A stretch of DNA of 64,000 bases from Morinoia aosen (taxonomy: Eukaryota > Arthropoda > Malacostraca > Amphipoda > Talitridae), in assembly GCA_030386875.1 (NCBI GenBank), contig CM059578.1:24351009-24415008 (forward strand). The letters run 5' to 3'. Shown piece by piece: positions 21,011 to 34,454 of the stretch. The notes below the pieces were generated by a model. That model did no database searches. It worked only from the letters and a program-made list of their open reading frames with translations, and was not told where the DNA came from. How positions within the stretch are numbered: position 1 is the stretch's first letter; every line of letters starts with the position of its first letter. The position numbers were made by a program, and so were the translations under genes.

Positions 21011-24000
21011 TTTGTTTTCGCTTTCACCGTATGTTCCCATACTCTTGGAGCGGCAGCCCTCACCGTGATCAGAAAATATTTTTGTCACCTGAAAACGGTT
21101 TTTCAGGCGTCTTGTGTCGATTTATAACCACAAAATTAAACTCTTTTTTTGTTTTGAATGTTCGAATGAATTTTGCTGGAATTTAAAAAATTGAATTAAA
21201 TACAGAAACCTCAGGTATTTAAACCATTCAAAGTCCTTCAAATGTCTGCTTTGGTAATTTACTCCGGTTCTAAGTTTGAGCCACATACTACGTATATTCA
21301 GTTCTAAAAATTTAAAAATACATTGCTCCATCATAAATTGTACCAAAGTGAGACTATTCTTTTCATTGTGTTAGGTAACATGTCGTGTGTCATCAAAGAA
21401 TGATACAAAAAGCTAGCAAATTCTCTTCAGAAATACAGACAAAAATTTCAAAATGTGTGTGTTCGACGGTTTTCTTCATTGCGCATAAAAACCTGCTTCG
21501 TTCCAGATAATTCAAAGTCTTACTAGGATTCTATTTTCGATGGGTAAGGTGAATGAAGAAATTAAAAGAAGTCAATAAAAACTTGGGAATCTATAAATAG
21601 TAAATAACTACTAATGTGTATTTGTTAAAAACAGGATGAAATTCTAAGTTTCAACAATATTGTTTATGCATGCACATTTAATTATAAACGAAGTCGAAAT
21701 TAATAATATCTGAGAAGACTCGAGTATATGAAATAAATAAAATATCTTATGGGGTCTTCGAGGATCACTTCTTTCCATCGAGAAATTAGTTTTATAGAAT
21801 GAATCAAGTAACATTGTTCGATTCTTCAAACATTTAAATTTCGCCCTTCTTGCAAAATTTCAATATTATTATAACCTACAATTTTGGGGTGTTTTATTCG
21901 CCTATGGTACCGTACTTCTAGTTGAACAACATGTCTTTTGGTGTGTGTATTCGATCGACAGGCATGCGACATGGTCGGCTCCTATTTGCCTCTTTCATTC
22001 CGACCACGAGAAGTTCTTTGAGGCAGAGTCAGTGCATTAGTGACTTTGCTTCTCAGTTCGAGCTCCAGGATGGAATGCGTTCTCTGCCTTGGCATCGTAT
22101 TATGTAAATTTATGATGATTTGGAACCGATTTTTTTTTACGTGCTGTCGTGTGTAAACCAGCACCGTCGACGATCGCTTTGCGCTTAAATTTCGGAATTC
22201 TTTTAATCTCAGCCAGTCGCCCAACTGAGCTTCAACATGCATGCTGCGCTTTGCTTTCAGGACTTGCGAGATCCGCTCAAAATCTTACAAAAAAAACGGA
22301 CTGAAATGAACGAGGAAAACCATGTGGAACTAAAAAGCTAAACAACGCTGCTGATACTTTGAATGCACTATGTGTCCCACTGGGAAGGAAACAAAAGTTT
22401 AAACACTGATGACATTTTTATTACTGTTCGATATTCTTTCAAGCCTGTTTGATATTCCTCCAACTCATTAATAAAATTCAAAAAATTACGTTTCTTTAAT
22501 TATCAGCGTTTTTTGGGGGCGAGAATATCATTCGAATCATTGTACTGAATAACTGAGACGTACTTTTAGGAGAGAAAGTTAACACGAAGGCTGTGCGAAA
22601 AAGAGATTCGATGGAATTCCAACATCACCGATAACACTTTGAACGGAATGTTAACCACCGGTGGCCGCGGAGCGGATTTTCACAATGCAGCTGACTGAAT
22701 TGTAGTCACAAATTCAATATTCAATAATACGTCATTTAAGCTAAATGAAGGCGTGATCCAGTTAAATGCTTGCTACTTTTCAAATTATGGACTACCATTG
22801 ACTTTTAATTTGAGTTGAATATGAACTTCCTTTTAACCGATTGTGGTCAGTGTTAATGATGTTAATCGATAACAAACATAATTCATAAATTTTCAATTTT
22901 TTCCTGAGATAAACATAACCCTTTAACCAAATCACAAACTAGATTCTACTATAACGATTTTTCACTTTTGCTAGCCAATTTCGATGCAAACTTTCACTCG
23001 CTAATTCATCAACTCACATTAACATCAACTCTGATGTTAACCCATCGCTCAGATCAATGCCATCCAACAATTTCAAGAATCAAAATGTGGAAAAATTTTC
23101 AAAGTTGTAGATTGAAATGTATGTGAGCAAAATGTTACCACACATCATCTGATGAAAGTGAAACTTCAATGTTGAATCTGCTTCCAATTCAGTTCAGAGA
23201 TTAATTTGCGTCAGCTTTGTACTTAAATAGAATACAAGCCGCTGCAACTGACATAGATGCGAGAAATGTGAGCTGTGTTGCGTGAGTGCTTTGATTATCC
23301 TGTACTTGGTAAAAATACATAATATATACTCGCATCGTCTAACCTTAATATAAAGTTTACTGCAAGAACCCAAAAGAAACCATTCCCGCAGAACAACATC
23401 ACAGGAAACCCCAAGATAAAATTCTCTTAATGGATACGTCATTAATAAGCCGAGGTTCACGTTTGGAATATTAGCGAATGGGAGAGAGAGAGCTGAGAAC
23501 AATAAAGGACCACGTACATACATTTATTCAGACCAGACAGAACACTCGTACAGCTGCAATCGTTACTATGGTAATATCAAACTCAGAACCAAAGTTAAGG
23601 CAGCATTTGCAAGGTAGATAGCATCGACAGCGCAGCTCTTACGTTTCCAAGCATTATTAACAAAATTTCAACAGAAGGGAGGCATTCACCAGGAAGATAA
23701 CATCAATAAGGATGGAACACAATGAGAGTATTTACCTTGCAGATAATATCAATAGTAGCCCAATATACTCATGGAGGCACTCATGAAAAGGGAACACTCG
23801 CGACTATATACGCCGCCGCCAGCCTAAATTAATCAAGCTGGGACTGAATCAACAGTGCACCATGCCGACAATCAACGTATGTCAACAGCCTCTTGCGATT
23901 CAGGGGACTATGCGCCGGAAATTTGAAGGCTGATTTGTCGACAATGCTCTGCTTACTCATTTTCCGTGAAAACATTGTTTGCATCACGGGACGCTTTTAT

Positions 24001-24319
24001 GCTGCAAAAACTTGATGGACCAAACAACTCGACTTAAAGGCTCCCACGGGAATTGATGACTTGCAAATGCAAGAAAATATGTAAATGTTATTAGTCAACT
24101 TGAAGAGGTTTTGTGCATTGCGACGCAATTTTAGAGTTGTTGCAGAGTGAAGAAATGAACCAAAGCTCACACTCAGATCTAGAATTAATGCTTAATTATC
24201 TTTTGTTATTATGCATGCTAACCAAACACAATACTGAGCGCTGATTTGCCGAATGTTATTCTGCATACTTAGCTAACGCAGTGCCTGCATTGACTTATCA
24301 TTTAAAACTGAACCTTTGG
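21011..24319. other. No gene recognised
   Basis: Frames of 60-109 residues (for example 23194-23523 minus and 21982-22242 minus) lack recognisable domains. Positions 23600-23760 show weak recurrence of AGATAACATCAATA / AGATAATATCAATA about 70 bp apart. Nothing else was supported. Confidence 0.4.
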
Positions 24320-24600
24320 TTGCTTCGTTGCTAAGAATATTGATTAAATCTCGATTGCAGACAGGGACAGTATTTTGAAAAAGAGTCGATGGCAATTTTC
24401 ATCATCAATAAGTTTTTCGAGTGATATATCCCTAAGCTTCTGTTTGCTTCATGAGTTAGAATAATGATCAATATAAATTGCAGACAGGGACTGTATTTCT
24501 GAAAAAATTTGCATCATTTTATTTTTGAACATCAATAAAAATTTCGAATGATATGTTCTAAAACTACGCAACTAATGATACATGCTTCGTGAACCATAAC
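24320..24600. repeat. Degenerate tandem duplication, about 123-bp period
   Basis: TTGCTTCGTTG..AGAATATTGATTAAAT..TTGCAGACAGGGACAGTATT recurs 123 bp later as TTGCTTCATGAG..AGAATAATGATCAATA..TTGCAGACAGGGACTGTATT. Both are followed by CATCAATAA..TTTTTCGA/TTTCGAA..TGATAT. A partial third copy starts near 24582. Confidence 0.72.
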
Positions 24601-25049
24601 GAATAGGACATTTTTTATGTGAGCAAGATATGTTTGCTTCATGTTTCAAATACCTTCCCCCTAAGGCTGGAAATCAATTCGCTCCTTCCTTTAGTTTCAT
24701 TTTTACTACGAATTTTGAAGTAATTTCCACTACTCATTTCCTTCGGGCTCACTCATACAGCTTCCGGTAATTAATCTGTATAGTTATTCCTTAACGATTC
24801 TATTTTTCGTTTTCATGTAAAGTAGGTAAATAATTACCAGCCCACTACTCGACATGTGAAATTTTGCTCAGTTTAAGCTTACTTTGCCTCACACAATTTA
24901 CTTCTGATATGATGATATTGTCTCTCGAGTATCTTTGGGTTCCCATTGACTTCATTCAAAAATCTTGTAACAACTCTCTTCAAATGTTCCTACGTATAGA
25001 ACACAGATTGTCTTAGCACTTGAATGTAGAGATCTGGTGAATCGATATT

Positions 25050-25690
25050 ATGATATTTCTAACAGTATCGAAATGATTGAAACCTGTTCAATCACTTCGC
25101 TTTTATGATATTTCTAACAGTATCGAAATGATTGAAACCTGTTCAATCACTTTGCTTTTATGATAATTCTAAATGTATCGAAATGATTGAAACCTGTTCA
25201 ATCACTTCGCTTTTATGATATTTCTAATAGTATCGAAATGATTGAAACCTGTTCAATCACTTCGCTTTTCTGATAATTCTAAATGTATCGAAATGATTGA
25301 AACATGTTCAATCACTTCGCTTTTATGATATTTCTAACAGTATCGAAATGATTGAAACCTGTTCAATCACTTCGCTTTTCTGATAATTCTAAATGTATCG
25401 AAATGATTGAAACATGTTCAATCACTTCACTTTTATAATATTTCTAATAGTATCGAAATGATTGAAACATGTTCAATCACTTCGCTTTTCTGATAATTCT
25501 AAATGTATCGAAATGATTGAAACATGTTCTATCACTTCGCTTTTATGATATTTCTAATAGTATCGAAATGATTGAAACCTGTTCAATCACTTCGCTTTTC
25601 TGATAATTCTAAATGTATCGAAATGATTGAAACATGTTCAATCACTTCGATTTTGTGATAATTCTAATTGTATCGAAATGATTGAATGTG
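25050..25690. repeat. 55-bp satellite, about 12 units, with 110-bp higher-order dimers
   Basis: Unit starts fall every 55 bp from 25050 to 25655. All share TATCGAAATGATTGAAACMT and GTTCAATCACTTCGCTTTT. Two subtypes differ at the junction: type A has TGATATTTCTAAYAG and type B has TGATAATTCTAAATG. After two initial A units the order alternates B, A, B, A and so on to about 25600, ending with two B-like units. The array therefore grew as a 110-bp AB dimer. ATTGAAACATGTTCAAT inside each unit is nearly palindromic. Confidence 0.95.
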
Positions 25691-28640
25691 AATAGCTTGA
25701 CCGTAGCTAATTTAACCTAACCTCCAGGAATACATTGTTGTCGGTTATCCTAACATCACTATTTTCACTATTAAACTTAGATCAAGTGGTCTGCTTAAGC
25801 GCAACAAAACCAATTCCAGATATATTTTAACTCTGTTTTATTTCAGGGGATATTTTTCCATTCTCTCAGCCAATTTTCATAATTTTGACAACCATTTTTC
25901 TTTTTGTGGTCCCTATTTCCCCATTCGTTACGCTGCATTTATATGTTATATATTTAAATTATTATATATTTTATTTGTATATACATTTTTCATCGACTAC
26001 CTTAATGAAGACATTATATTTCGGCGTAACATAATTACTGAGTGCCCTTTGTATACTAAGTAGTTACTACTCTGCGCAAAATTTTTCACCCACACTTTCT
26101 TTGTCTTGTTCGTAACAAATATTTTCACGGACACAACTAGCCAAAAAATTTTCCTCCGGCACACTTGGGAGCTCCGTTCCTTCCCTTCCTGTTCCTTACC
26201 ACGTCGACTGCAGCGTCTTAAACTGAAGTTCTGTATCCAACTAACATAAGAGTTATTTTTAGAGATCAGTTTCGAAAATAACGAACATCAAATAGAACGT
26301 GACTTTATTTAATTTTCATTAAGTATTTATAAAAATTAAGTCAGTGACTGCTGGTCGGTCAGCAGCATTATAAAAATTCCCTCAACGAGTCAGCAGCTTT
26401 AACGAGCTGCTTTATATAATTACAGCTCTGACCTGTAGACCGCATGATTTATTCCCTCATGTTCGATATTGGAAACACGTAACCAGCTGATAGGAACAAA
26501 GCTTTCTCAGTGTTTCAAAACTGTTGGAGTTCTTTTTATTTAAGTTTAATGCACTAAATATCCCTCCTGAAACACCCCTGCAACCCATATGTTGGGTGTC
26601 GAATTATGAGCAAATTGATCCCCTCGCAACGATTACGTAAGCTTTCGTTTATCCAACAACAAAAGTTCTTACAGTACTGCCATGAGAAATTTTGTAGCTG
26701 GGCATGACAGGTCTGGATTCAGTCACTCGTTTCTGGCCAATTAAGGAGACTCGTAACAAAGAAAAGCTCATCTACGCATCCAAAGCAAACAGATTACGCT
26801 CGCTTTGATAACTATTTAAACCTATAAAACACGATTGAAGCACGTGAAGTGAGTGGAGGGGAATTTAATTCTAAGCATGGATCTGCGCAGTTTGAATTTT
26901 CAATTTTGACTAAACTAAAAGATTCTATGGGATATTTTTAATAGAAAATTAACCCTAGTTCTTAATATGAATTACTTTTTTGTAGCGTTTGTTTAAAGTG
27001 CTGCACAACCCCGACATCATGTTAAATGGGAATACTAAAAGCAATTCAACCCAGTAAGAACAGGTTTGAACATCTAGTTTTGAACTGATTTTAAAAGCTA
27101 TGCAGTTCACACTGTTTTTCCCTTCATGACTCCAAACCAATTTTATTAATCCCTTTGCCAAGTGACCTCGTCACAAATAATTTACCGACTGGTTAGCCGT
27201 ACTACACATGCGAAGACGTCTTGTTTAGTACGAATGCAAATTTTTTCGTCTTAAAAGAATATTTCCTGAAATCAGCATAACACTACAAGCACACTTATGA
27301 CTTTCGAGGCTGCGATGGGTGAATAAATATGATTCAATAACATTGCCAGAAATAATAAGGTATGATAACAAAATTCTTCTTAATAGCACTAATTTCTATC
27401 ATTACTGACTATTCTACTATTATTTATAGAAGTCAAATTGCAGCATGTTTCCGAAATAACCATTTAAATCGTTTGAACGATGTGAGCAATTTTCGCCCGC
27501 TTCTTTTCAAACGCATAGATCTCGCTGAAGTACACATTTTCTATTTGGCAAAGGGACGTAAATTTGTGGACAATTCCTCATGATGCCATATATTTACTGA
27601 GCATAATACCGGAGCCAATCTGTGCCCAAAGTTGTAACAAATCTATCGACTATAGGCGGGTCATTCTTCATGTATCGGCGTTACTTAAGCGATCATCTCC
27701 GGCACAGTCCCAATCGGAAAGAGACCAAAAAGTGGCTTTATTTCTTCCGGCCGTCTCTATTTATTGCCAATAAAATAAGCTTGTTTGTTCGCTTTGGCTT
27801 CCCCCAAAAAATATGGCTGCGAGAGCCTAAAAATGGAGCTGAAAACGAGTTCTTAAACAGTCGGTAGAGGTCCGACGCAGAATTCTTCGGCCTATAATTG
27901 CAGTTAGTTCACTACACAACCGATTAGAATTTATTTATTGAACAGAACTAAGTATTTTTCCGGTTCACTCCCACGCAAGGTTTTGTTTTTGTTTATTTTA
28001 CGGTAATTCATAGATTCAAATAGAGCGTAAGCTTTTGTTAATTTCTCATTTGAAAGAATTGTTAGAAAATTTTTGTTCCATTCAAAGGGTCTCAATGTTG
28101 TTTAAAGATCAGTTGATCTGCGATGCATTCCCGTTCATTTCATTCGTTTATTTCAATGGGATTTGAACTCGCATAAGGCCCTTCAAGGTAAAACATGGAG
28201 TGATTTTTTTTTTGCAATTTGTGCTGGATTTTACCTTCATGTATAATTTGGATTGCATAAATCTACGCAAAAAAAGCGCTGCAATAATATTGACTTCGAT
28301 GAACGGGAAGAAGTGAGCACTGTTCTTGAAATTGCATCATTAAGTTTCTGTAGCTTGGATCTTTCATATAAGTACACGACGCCATCATATTAAATTTTGT
28401 CATTACCATTTCAGACTCCCGTGTTTTTAACATGGTCTCCAGTACTAATGAGTGATTCCAATTATTGAACGAAAAGATTTTTTTCAAATCGTTTCCATTC
28501 CTGTTTAACTACCACCAATGGTCAAACCATTAGTGACCAATCGTTTGGCATGGTATTGCCACCAATCTAATCCAATTCTGTGAAGTATTTGAAATAGAAT
28601 GAATCCGATAGCGATATACAAACAAAAACTTCCATTACAG
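25691..28640. other. No gene recognised
   Basis: Overlapping 60-81 residue frames between 27362 and 27867 are slightly denser than background but show no domain. The remainder is AT-rich non-coding sequence. Confidence 0.4.
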
Positions 28641-28642
28641 AA

Positions 28643-29070
28643 GATGGCGATATCGAAAGTACTGGAGTGCCTTTGCTTTTCAATATCATTAAACTCGCGA
28701 CACAATATTAATTGTGAAGGTGGTAGCTACACTCAAATTTAATCATTGTTCAAGCCTTGAGAAACAATCTACCTCTGTATAACTTGTGGTAAATAAATTG
28801 TTTAAAATTGAAAATTGACACATCAGAAGCGTATTCGACTCGTAGTCGGTGCTCTGGAATTTCTGTTTTCTAATGAAAATGCGACCGTTTGCATTCGGGT
28901 GGCGATATCGAAAGTACTGAAATGCCTCTACTTTTAAATATCCTTAAACTCATGACATAATATTAATTATGAAGGTAATATGAGCAGCACATTCGACTCG
29001 GAGTTGGTGCTCTGGAAATTCTGTTTTCTAATGGAAATGCGACCGTTAGCATTCGGCTAAGTTCTCGCAA
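28643..29070. repeat. 255-bp tandem duplication with about 100-bp internal deletion
   Basis: GGCGATATCGAAAGTACTG occurs at 28646 and 28901. After it, TTAAACTC..GACA.AATATTAATT is shared. Later, ATTCGACTCG and GGTGCTCTGG..TTCTGTTTTCTAATG.AAATGCGACCGTT..GCATTCGG occur in both copies (about 28832 and 28989). The distance from the first block to the second is about 181 bp in copy 1 and about 81 bp in copy 2, so about 100 bp was lost from copy 2 or gained by copy 1. Confidence 0.82.
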
Positions 29071-31084
29071 CGACTTCGGGTGCCCCGAGTAGCGTTGGTG
29101 AGCTTCCGAGCTATTTTCAAAACTACGCCTATTTCCGGTCCTTCATTTCTGGCCAGTAATGGCGGTATTGATCTCAGAGAATTAATAGCGAGGGATAGAG
29201 TAAACATTTCCGAATGCTTCCCTAGAACAACGCAAATTTAATTTTAGTCTTCATCTTAGTCCTAACAATGAGCATTGATTTTACTGACCACCCAAAAATG
29301 TAACATATTTTAATATCCCGGAGCATTTACATTAGCTTTCATATCGTAATGCGCAAATAAGGAAAACCTTAATAACTTGATTTGAAGTTAATGTACGTAT
29401 TTTAATTTAGTATATTGTAAGTGGAAATTCGGTTTGAAGATCGATTTTGGGTGTTTTATAGATTACAGCGTTCGACAGAACTCATTGATGTTTGGACATG
29501 CATTTTTTTCAACGATCTTAAAATAAAACGCGCAAATGCTGCTCAACATTCCAACGTGAAAAAACATTAACACTCACAGTGTTTGCATAAACATTTAAGT
29601 GGCGTTCCCTAACGGCAAAACCACGATACAAGTTGCGTATTTAGCAACAAATTGTACCTAAGTTTGAAGTCTCCGCTATTCTATGAACTTCTTGTACTGA
29701 AATATCAGTGTTTCCCGCTGATTGTTTGCCTTGTGTTCCAGGTTTCACCCCAGTTTATTCAGAATGAAAAATCAATAAACATCGTATTCAGAATGATCGT
29801 GACGGTGCGTGGCATAATGTTCTCAAATTGGTAACCTGTATTTTTTTCTTAATTTGAGCCTTTCTTCGATGATTACCTTTTTAATTCACCTCGATGATTT
29901 CTTACAGCAACACACCACGGGCTACAGACGTCCCTTACGTACTAAGATAGAGATGAACACGCCCAAAAATACGCCAACCTCGTCACAAACTCTTACGCAG
30001 TTTCATTACTGTTCAGCAAGTGCTGCATGAAGCAATTTCTGTGATCTAACAAGCGTTGATTTGGACTAAGCCTTTTTTTCAGGGGATTCTCATTCTGCAG
30101 AAGAAAACATTTTAACTTGTCAGATACACAATTTAAACGGGGGATTATTCAGCGTGTGATGCTAACATTAAGATCAACATCTCGCTTGCACTTCACAAAT
30201 TTAACGTTTGTCCACAAAAATTTCTTAGTCTGGTTTATTTACAATAGAGTCCTCAATTATTGTAATCATGACTTCGAAACAAAAGGACTGTGTGATTATC
30301 AACGAATTCCAAACCACAGACCTCTGTTTTCACTTCGTATATGATGAAGAACGATTCGATCTTTCAGCGAGCAGTTTTCACTTCAGCTTGCGGGAAATAG
30401 TTAGAGTCGAAGTCTGAAGAATGAGTTACATAAAAAATTGCAATGGCAATATTGCACAAGGAACTGCAATGGCAATATTATACTCAAGGGGAAAAAATTC
30501 TCATCGAAAGGAAAATAAAGTTCTTTTATAAATTTATGAAGGGAGACACTACTGAATTTTAGGCAGAGAAATAGTCTCCAGCCATGGAAAAACCTCTAAG
30601 GTTTTCAAAATTTTGCCTGATTTTTTATGTGCAGTGCTTCATTTCTTTACGCATATTTTAGAATACGGCACTAACGGAGTTTTAATATCCCATCGAGGCA
30701 TCGGAAATGGAAGGAGTCTTTTTTTTTTGCTCAGCCAAATTCATTTTCATTTATCGCAGGTATTTCAAACATTCATATTAGATCTTGCTGGTTTTCAAAT
30801 ATTTTTTAGAACGAACCGACCCATTTAACTGACCTCACGCATTTGAATCTAATTCATTAACATTCATGGCCAGTCACTAAAAACATCGTCAAATTTTGTC
30901 CCATTATGCCATCTAATTAAAAAATAAACTTTTTCATCCCTTTATAACTAAACGCCGCTCGACGTTGGTCGGTTACCTAAAACTTCGTCAATTTTTGTTC
31001 CCTTATACGCCGCTCGACATATGTACGTACGTAGAATACCCTCCATAGTCTCTCATAGTCGACATTTTGAATCGTCACGCCAGG
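29071..31084. other. No gene recognised
   Basis: Short frames without domains. Small local duplications occur at 30440-30475 (TGCAATGGCAATATT twice) and around 30950-31020 (CGCCGCTCGAC twice). Confidence 0.45.
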
Positions 31085-31323
31085 CAGGCAGAGTTGCGCC
31101 CCCTGCTCCCCTCATGATTGTCTAAAGTAAACACACCCGAATTTCAGGACCAGACTCAATCAAGAACTTCTCGGCCCCCAGATGCAAATTCAATTGCTGC
31201 TCTCCACAGCCTGCCCATGCGCCAGGCTCCAGCGCCCTCTGATTATGACGAGCAGGTGCTGCCACAGCGTGGGGTCTACCGCCATGTATCGCCTACACAG
31301 GTGGAGTTTTAGATGTACAAATT
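31085..31323 (+). repeat. GC-richer dispersed repeat, copy B
   Basis: The right part (about 31250-31323) shares GGTCTACCGCCATGTATCGC and CTACACAGGTGGAGTTTTAGA with the segment at 14800-14866. The left part is unusually GC-rich (CCCATGCGCCAGGCTCCAGC, GCGCCCTCTG) and holds a 64-residue frame (31118-31312) with no known domain. A non-autonomous TE fragment is the most likely identity. Confidence 0.55.
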
Positions 31324-33470
31324 ATGTGTTTACTAGCAGGACCTATTTATGACAAACCCCTCCGTGGACACCGGTGTCGCAAGATTTGATTAAAGTGTTA
31401 ATAGTTTTTGTCTGGTGTTCAAATCACGATATTTTAACGAATATCAGGATAAGACTAGTAGAGTAAATGCAGAAATAAAACCTTTTTTATAAAATACAGA
31501 AAAATAATCAACCTCTTCAAAATGTTAGGTTATAAATTTTGAGTAAGGCAGTCGTCCACAGCATATGTCTATGCCAACCTTAATGTACTCTCTCGAGGAT
31601 AATATTCGTCTAAAAGTAAGAGAGCATCAATCAGGTGACTTCCTCCAAATTCACTGACTTAATTCCTAGTGCTTTTCAAGGCGAATATTATGTTCTATCA
31701 ACGCATGCTTCTTGCTAGCCAGGGCTTCTGATGAGCGTCTAGCTTTTAGCTTCTACTTTAAAACGTATCATTGTGTTAATTTCTTTTTGTGTCTCGTGTG
31801 CATCATTGCACTTTTCTAACCCCATCACTATCTTAGAAGTAGCAAAAAATTATCAAGCGTATAATAAGTATGAAATAATTTTTAAGCAGAATAAAGCAGC
31901 AGAAAATTAATAAACACATAGTAAGCAGCAGATAATTATTCAGAAGAAAATAAATATCATATAATTATTAAGCAGATAATTATTAATAAAACCATGTAGT
32001 CTCTGTACCGAACACATTTTGGATACTCAAATATATTTATTACGTGTGCAAACAGCGTTCGCTTCTATAAATCAAAGTCAATTAAATCCGTACTCACATT
32101 TTGCTAACTTTGAAAATGTTGACAATGCAATGAGCTTGGGTGCAAAACATCGAAATTAAATGGAACGAAGTTACTGTTTTTCGCGTTGAATTCAATCTTA
32201 TTTTCTAGACAAAGGAATATTTTCCAATGAAATATCTGCCACAATGACAGTTCCATGTTATTTACCGTCATCCCGGTAATTATATCTCAGAGGATTATTT
32301 GAAAATTATTATTATTAGATGCCATCACAATAAAGCCATGAACAACATAAGAATTAATATATTGTATAAGTTCCTGAAACTCAAACGTAACCATTGTACA
32401 TTGATGAAAAAAGCGTTAAAATATTTTCACAAATTTCGTGGAGAATTTTCCAAATCTTGTTCTTTGCATTGTCCCAACATATGTCATATGTACTTTTGAT
32501 GTGTACTGGAAGTTAGACTTGCATGAACCAACTACGTGTAACATTGATTTAATGAAAAATTTGCAAGTAGCGTTAATTTATTTAATGAAATCCACTCTAT
32601 TTAAAATTGGTTGACCCAGTGAATCATCAATGGTAGGCAGGAATTGTTGTACAGCTTGAAACAACTTAATCAAATAAGGAATGATAAACACTTTATGACG
32701 TGCACGTATTGACTCAGTTTAAGCCTTTTCAGATTAAATTTACATTTACTTCTCCCTATTTAGCATAAATAGATTTCAACCACAACCGACGCCGAAAGAT
32801 CATTTCACTCAAATCGAAAAATTCAGACAGTACATAGCAGGCTGTCAAAAAATTCTTCCGCAGTGTAATCTCACTCTGAATGAAACCAACCTTTAAGGTT
32901 TCATGAGACCCAGATAGAAGAGATCCAGTAGTACTCGGTACTTGCCGAGTTACTCGGTATTTTCCGCATCTGTAATAACTTTTAAAACTATTTCTTCCTA
33001 TCTGTAGACCTGATTCAATGACAGTAAAAATCCTACCATGTGTTCAAATTATTAATTAACATTGAGTGCAAAGAACTCACTTTTCTTAAAATGTTCTCCG
33101 AATGTTCACTGTACTTATATGAGCAGTGTCTCGACATTTTAACTCTCAATACTGATTTGGAAAGAATCAGGTGGAGGTTTAAGTACTTAAAATTTCAACA
33201 AAGATGAGAGTAAAGAAAAAAGAACCATAATTTACGCACAAGTGAAAGACAAGAGATATAAAAAAAAACCTATGCTGCCATTTCTGATCAAGACGAGGGC
33301 GTGAACAAAAAAATTCAAATATTTTTATGTAAAGGAAGCGCATTAAATCTAATGAACTGGCAAAGGCGTGAACGAGTTAAACGAAGAAATTTACATTATA
33401 TTACAACATTTACATTTACCAATACGAAATTCAGCGCCCGTGAATGAGCTGGAAACCTTCATCAATATCT
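31324..33470. other. No gene recognised
   Basis: Positions 31840-32000 are a low-complexity run of AAGCAG/AATTATTAA-type words (AGCAGCAGATAATTATT, AGCAGATAATTATTAA). Elsewhere only short frames are present. Confidence 0.45.
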
Positions 33471-34325
33471 GAAATCGGGAACAAGATATTAACATGCAAT
33501 ATGACAGTGAACCTGTGCATACTGTGTGAAATCGGGAACAAGATATTAGCATGCAATATGAGAGTGAACCTGTGCATACTGTGTGAAATCGGGAACAAGA
33601 TATCAGCATGCAATTTGACAGTGAACCTTTGCATACTGTGTGAAATCGGGAACAAGATATTAGCATGCAATATGAGAGTGAACCTTTGCATACTGTGTGA
33701 AATCGGGAACAAGATATTAGCATGCAATATGACAGTGAACCTTTGCATACTGTGTGAAATCGGGAACAAGATATTAGCAGGCAATATGAGAGTGAACCTT
33801 TGCATACTGTGTGAAATCGGGAACAAGATATTAGCATGTAATATGACAGTGAACCTTTGCATACTGTGTGAAATCGGGAACAAGATATTAGCATGTAATA
33901 TGGCAGTGAACCTTTGCATACTGTGTGAAATCGGGAACAAGATATTAGCATGTAATATGGCAGTGAACCTTTGCATACTGTGTGAAATCGGGAACAAGAT
34001 ATTAGCATGTAATATGGCAGTGAACCTTTGCATACTGTGTGAAATCGGGAACAAGATATTAGCATGTAATATGGCAGTGAACCTTTGCATACTGTGTGAA
34101 ATCGGGAACAAGATATTAGCATGTAATATGGCAGTGAACCTTTGCATACTGTGTGAAATCGGGAACAAGATATTAGCATGTAATATGGCAGTGAACCTTT
34201 GCATACTGTGTGAAATCGGGAACAAGATATTAGCATGTAATATGGCAGTGAACCTTTGCATACTGTGTGAAATCGGGAACAAGATATTAGCATGTAATAT
34301 GGCAGTGAACCTTTGCATACTGTGT
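33471..34325. repeat. 57-bp satellite, 15 units, homogenised at the right end
   Basis: Fifteen exact-length units of 57 bp. Each contains GAAATCGGGAACAAGATATT, AGCATG.AATATG, and GTGAACCTTTGCATACTGTG. The left seven units vary (AGAGTG/ACAGTG, TTAACATG, ATCAGC, AGCAGG); the right eight are essentially identical (GCAGTG). Because 57 is 3 x 19, one plus frame (33444-34427) and two minus frames (33391-34293 and 33431-34396) remain open for 300-327 codons. Differences between units change amino acids freely, so I read this as non-coding satellite. Confidence 0.95.
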
Positions 34326-34454
34326 GGAATCAGTGCGACAAAAATGGAACACACACACATTACACAAGTGAAGATCCGTGATAGACATTTGTACAAACAC
34401 TGGATGATTCACTGGATGAAATTTTGATGATTCTGATCCGAGCGCGAGATGCAA

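Noticed and set aside
32920..32970. Regulatory palindrome around ACTCGGTACTTGCCGAGT
   Set aside because: The ACTCGG/CCGAGT stem is short and unsupported by other copies, within chance for a 64-kb window.
33391..34427. Repeat proteins of 300-327 residues in three frames
   Set aside because: All three frames are kept open only because the 57-bp unit is a multiple of three. Unit differences are not biased to silent sites.
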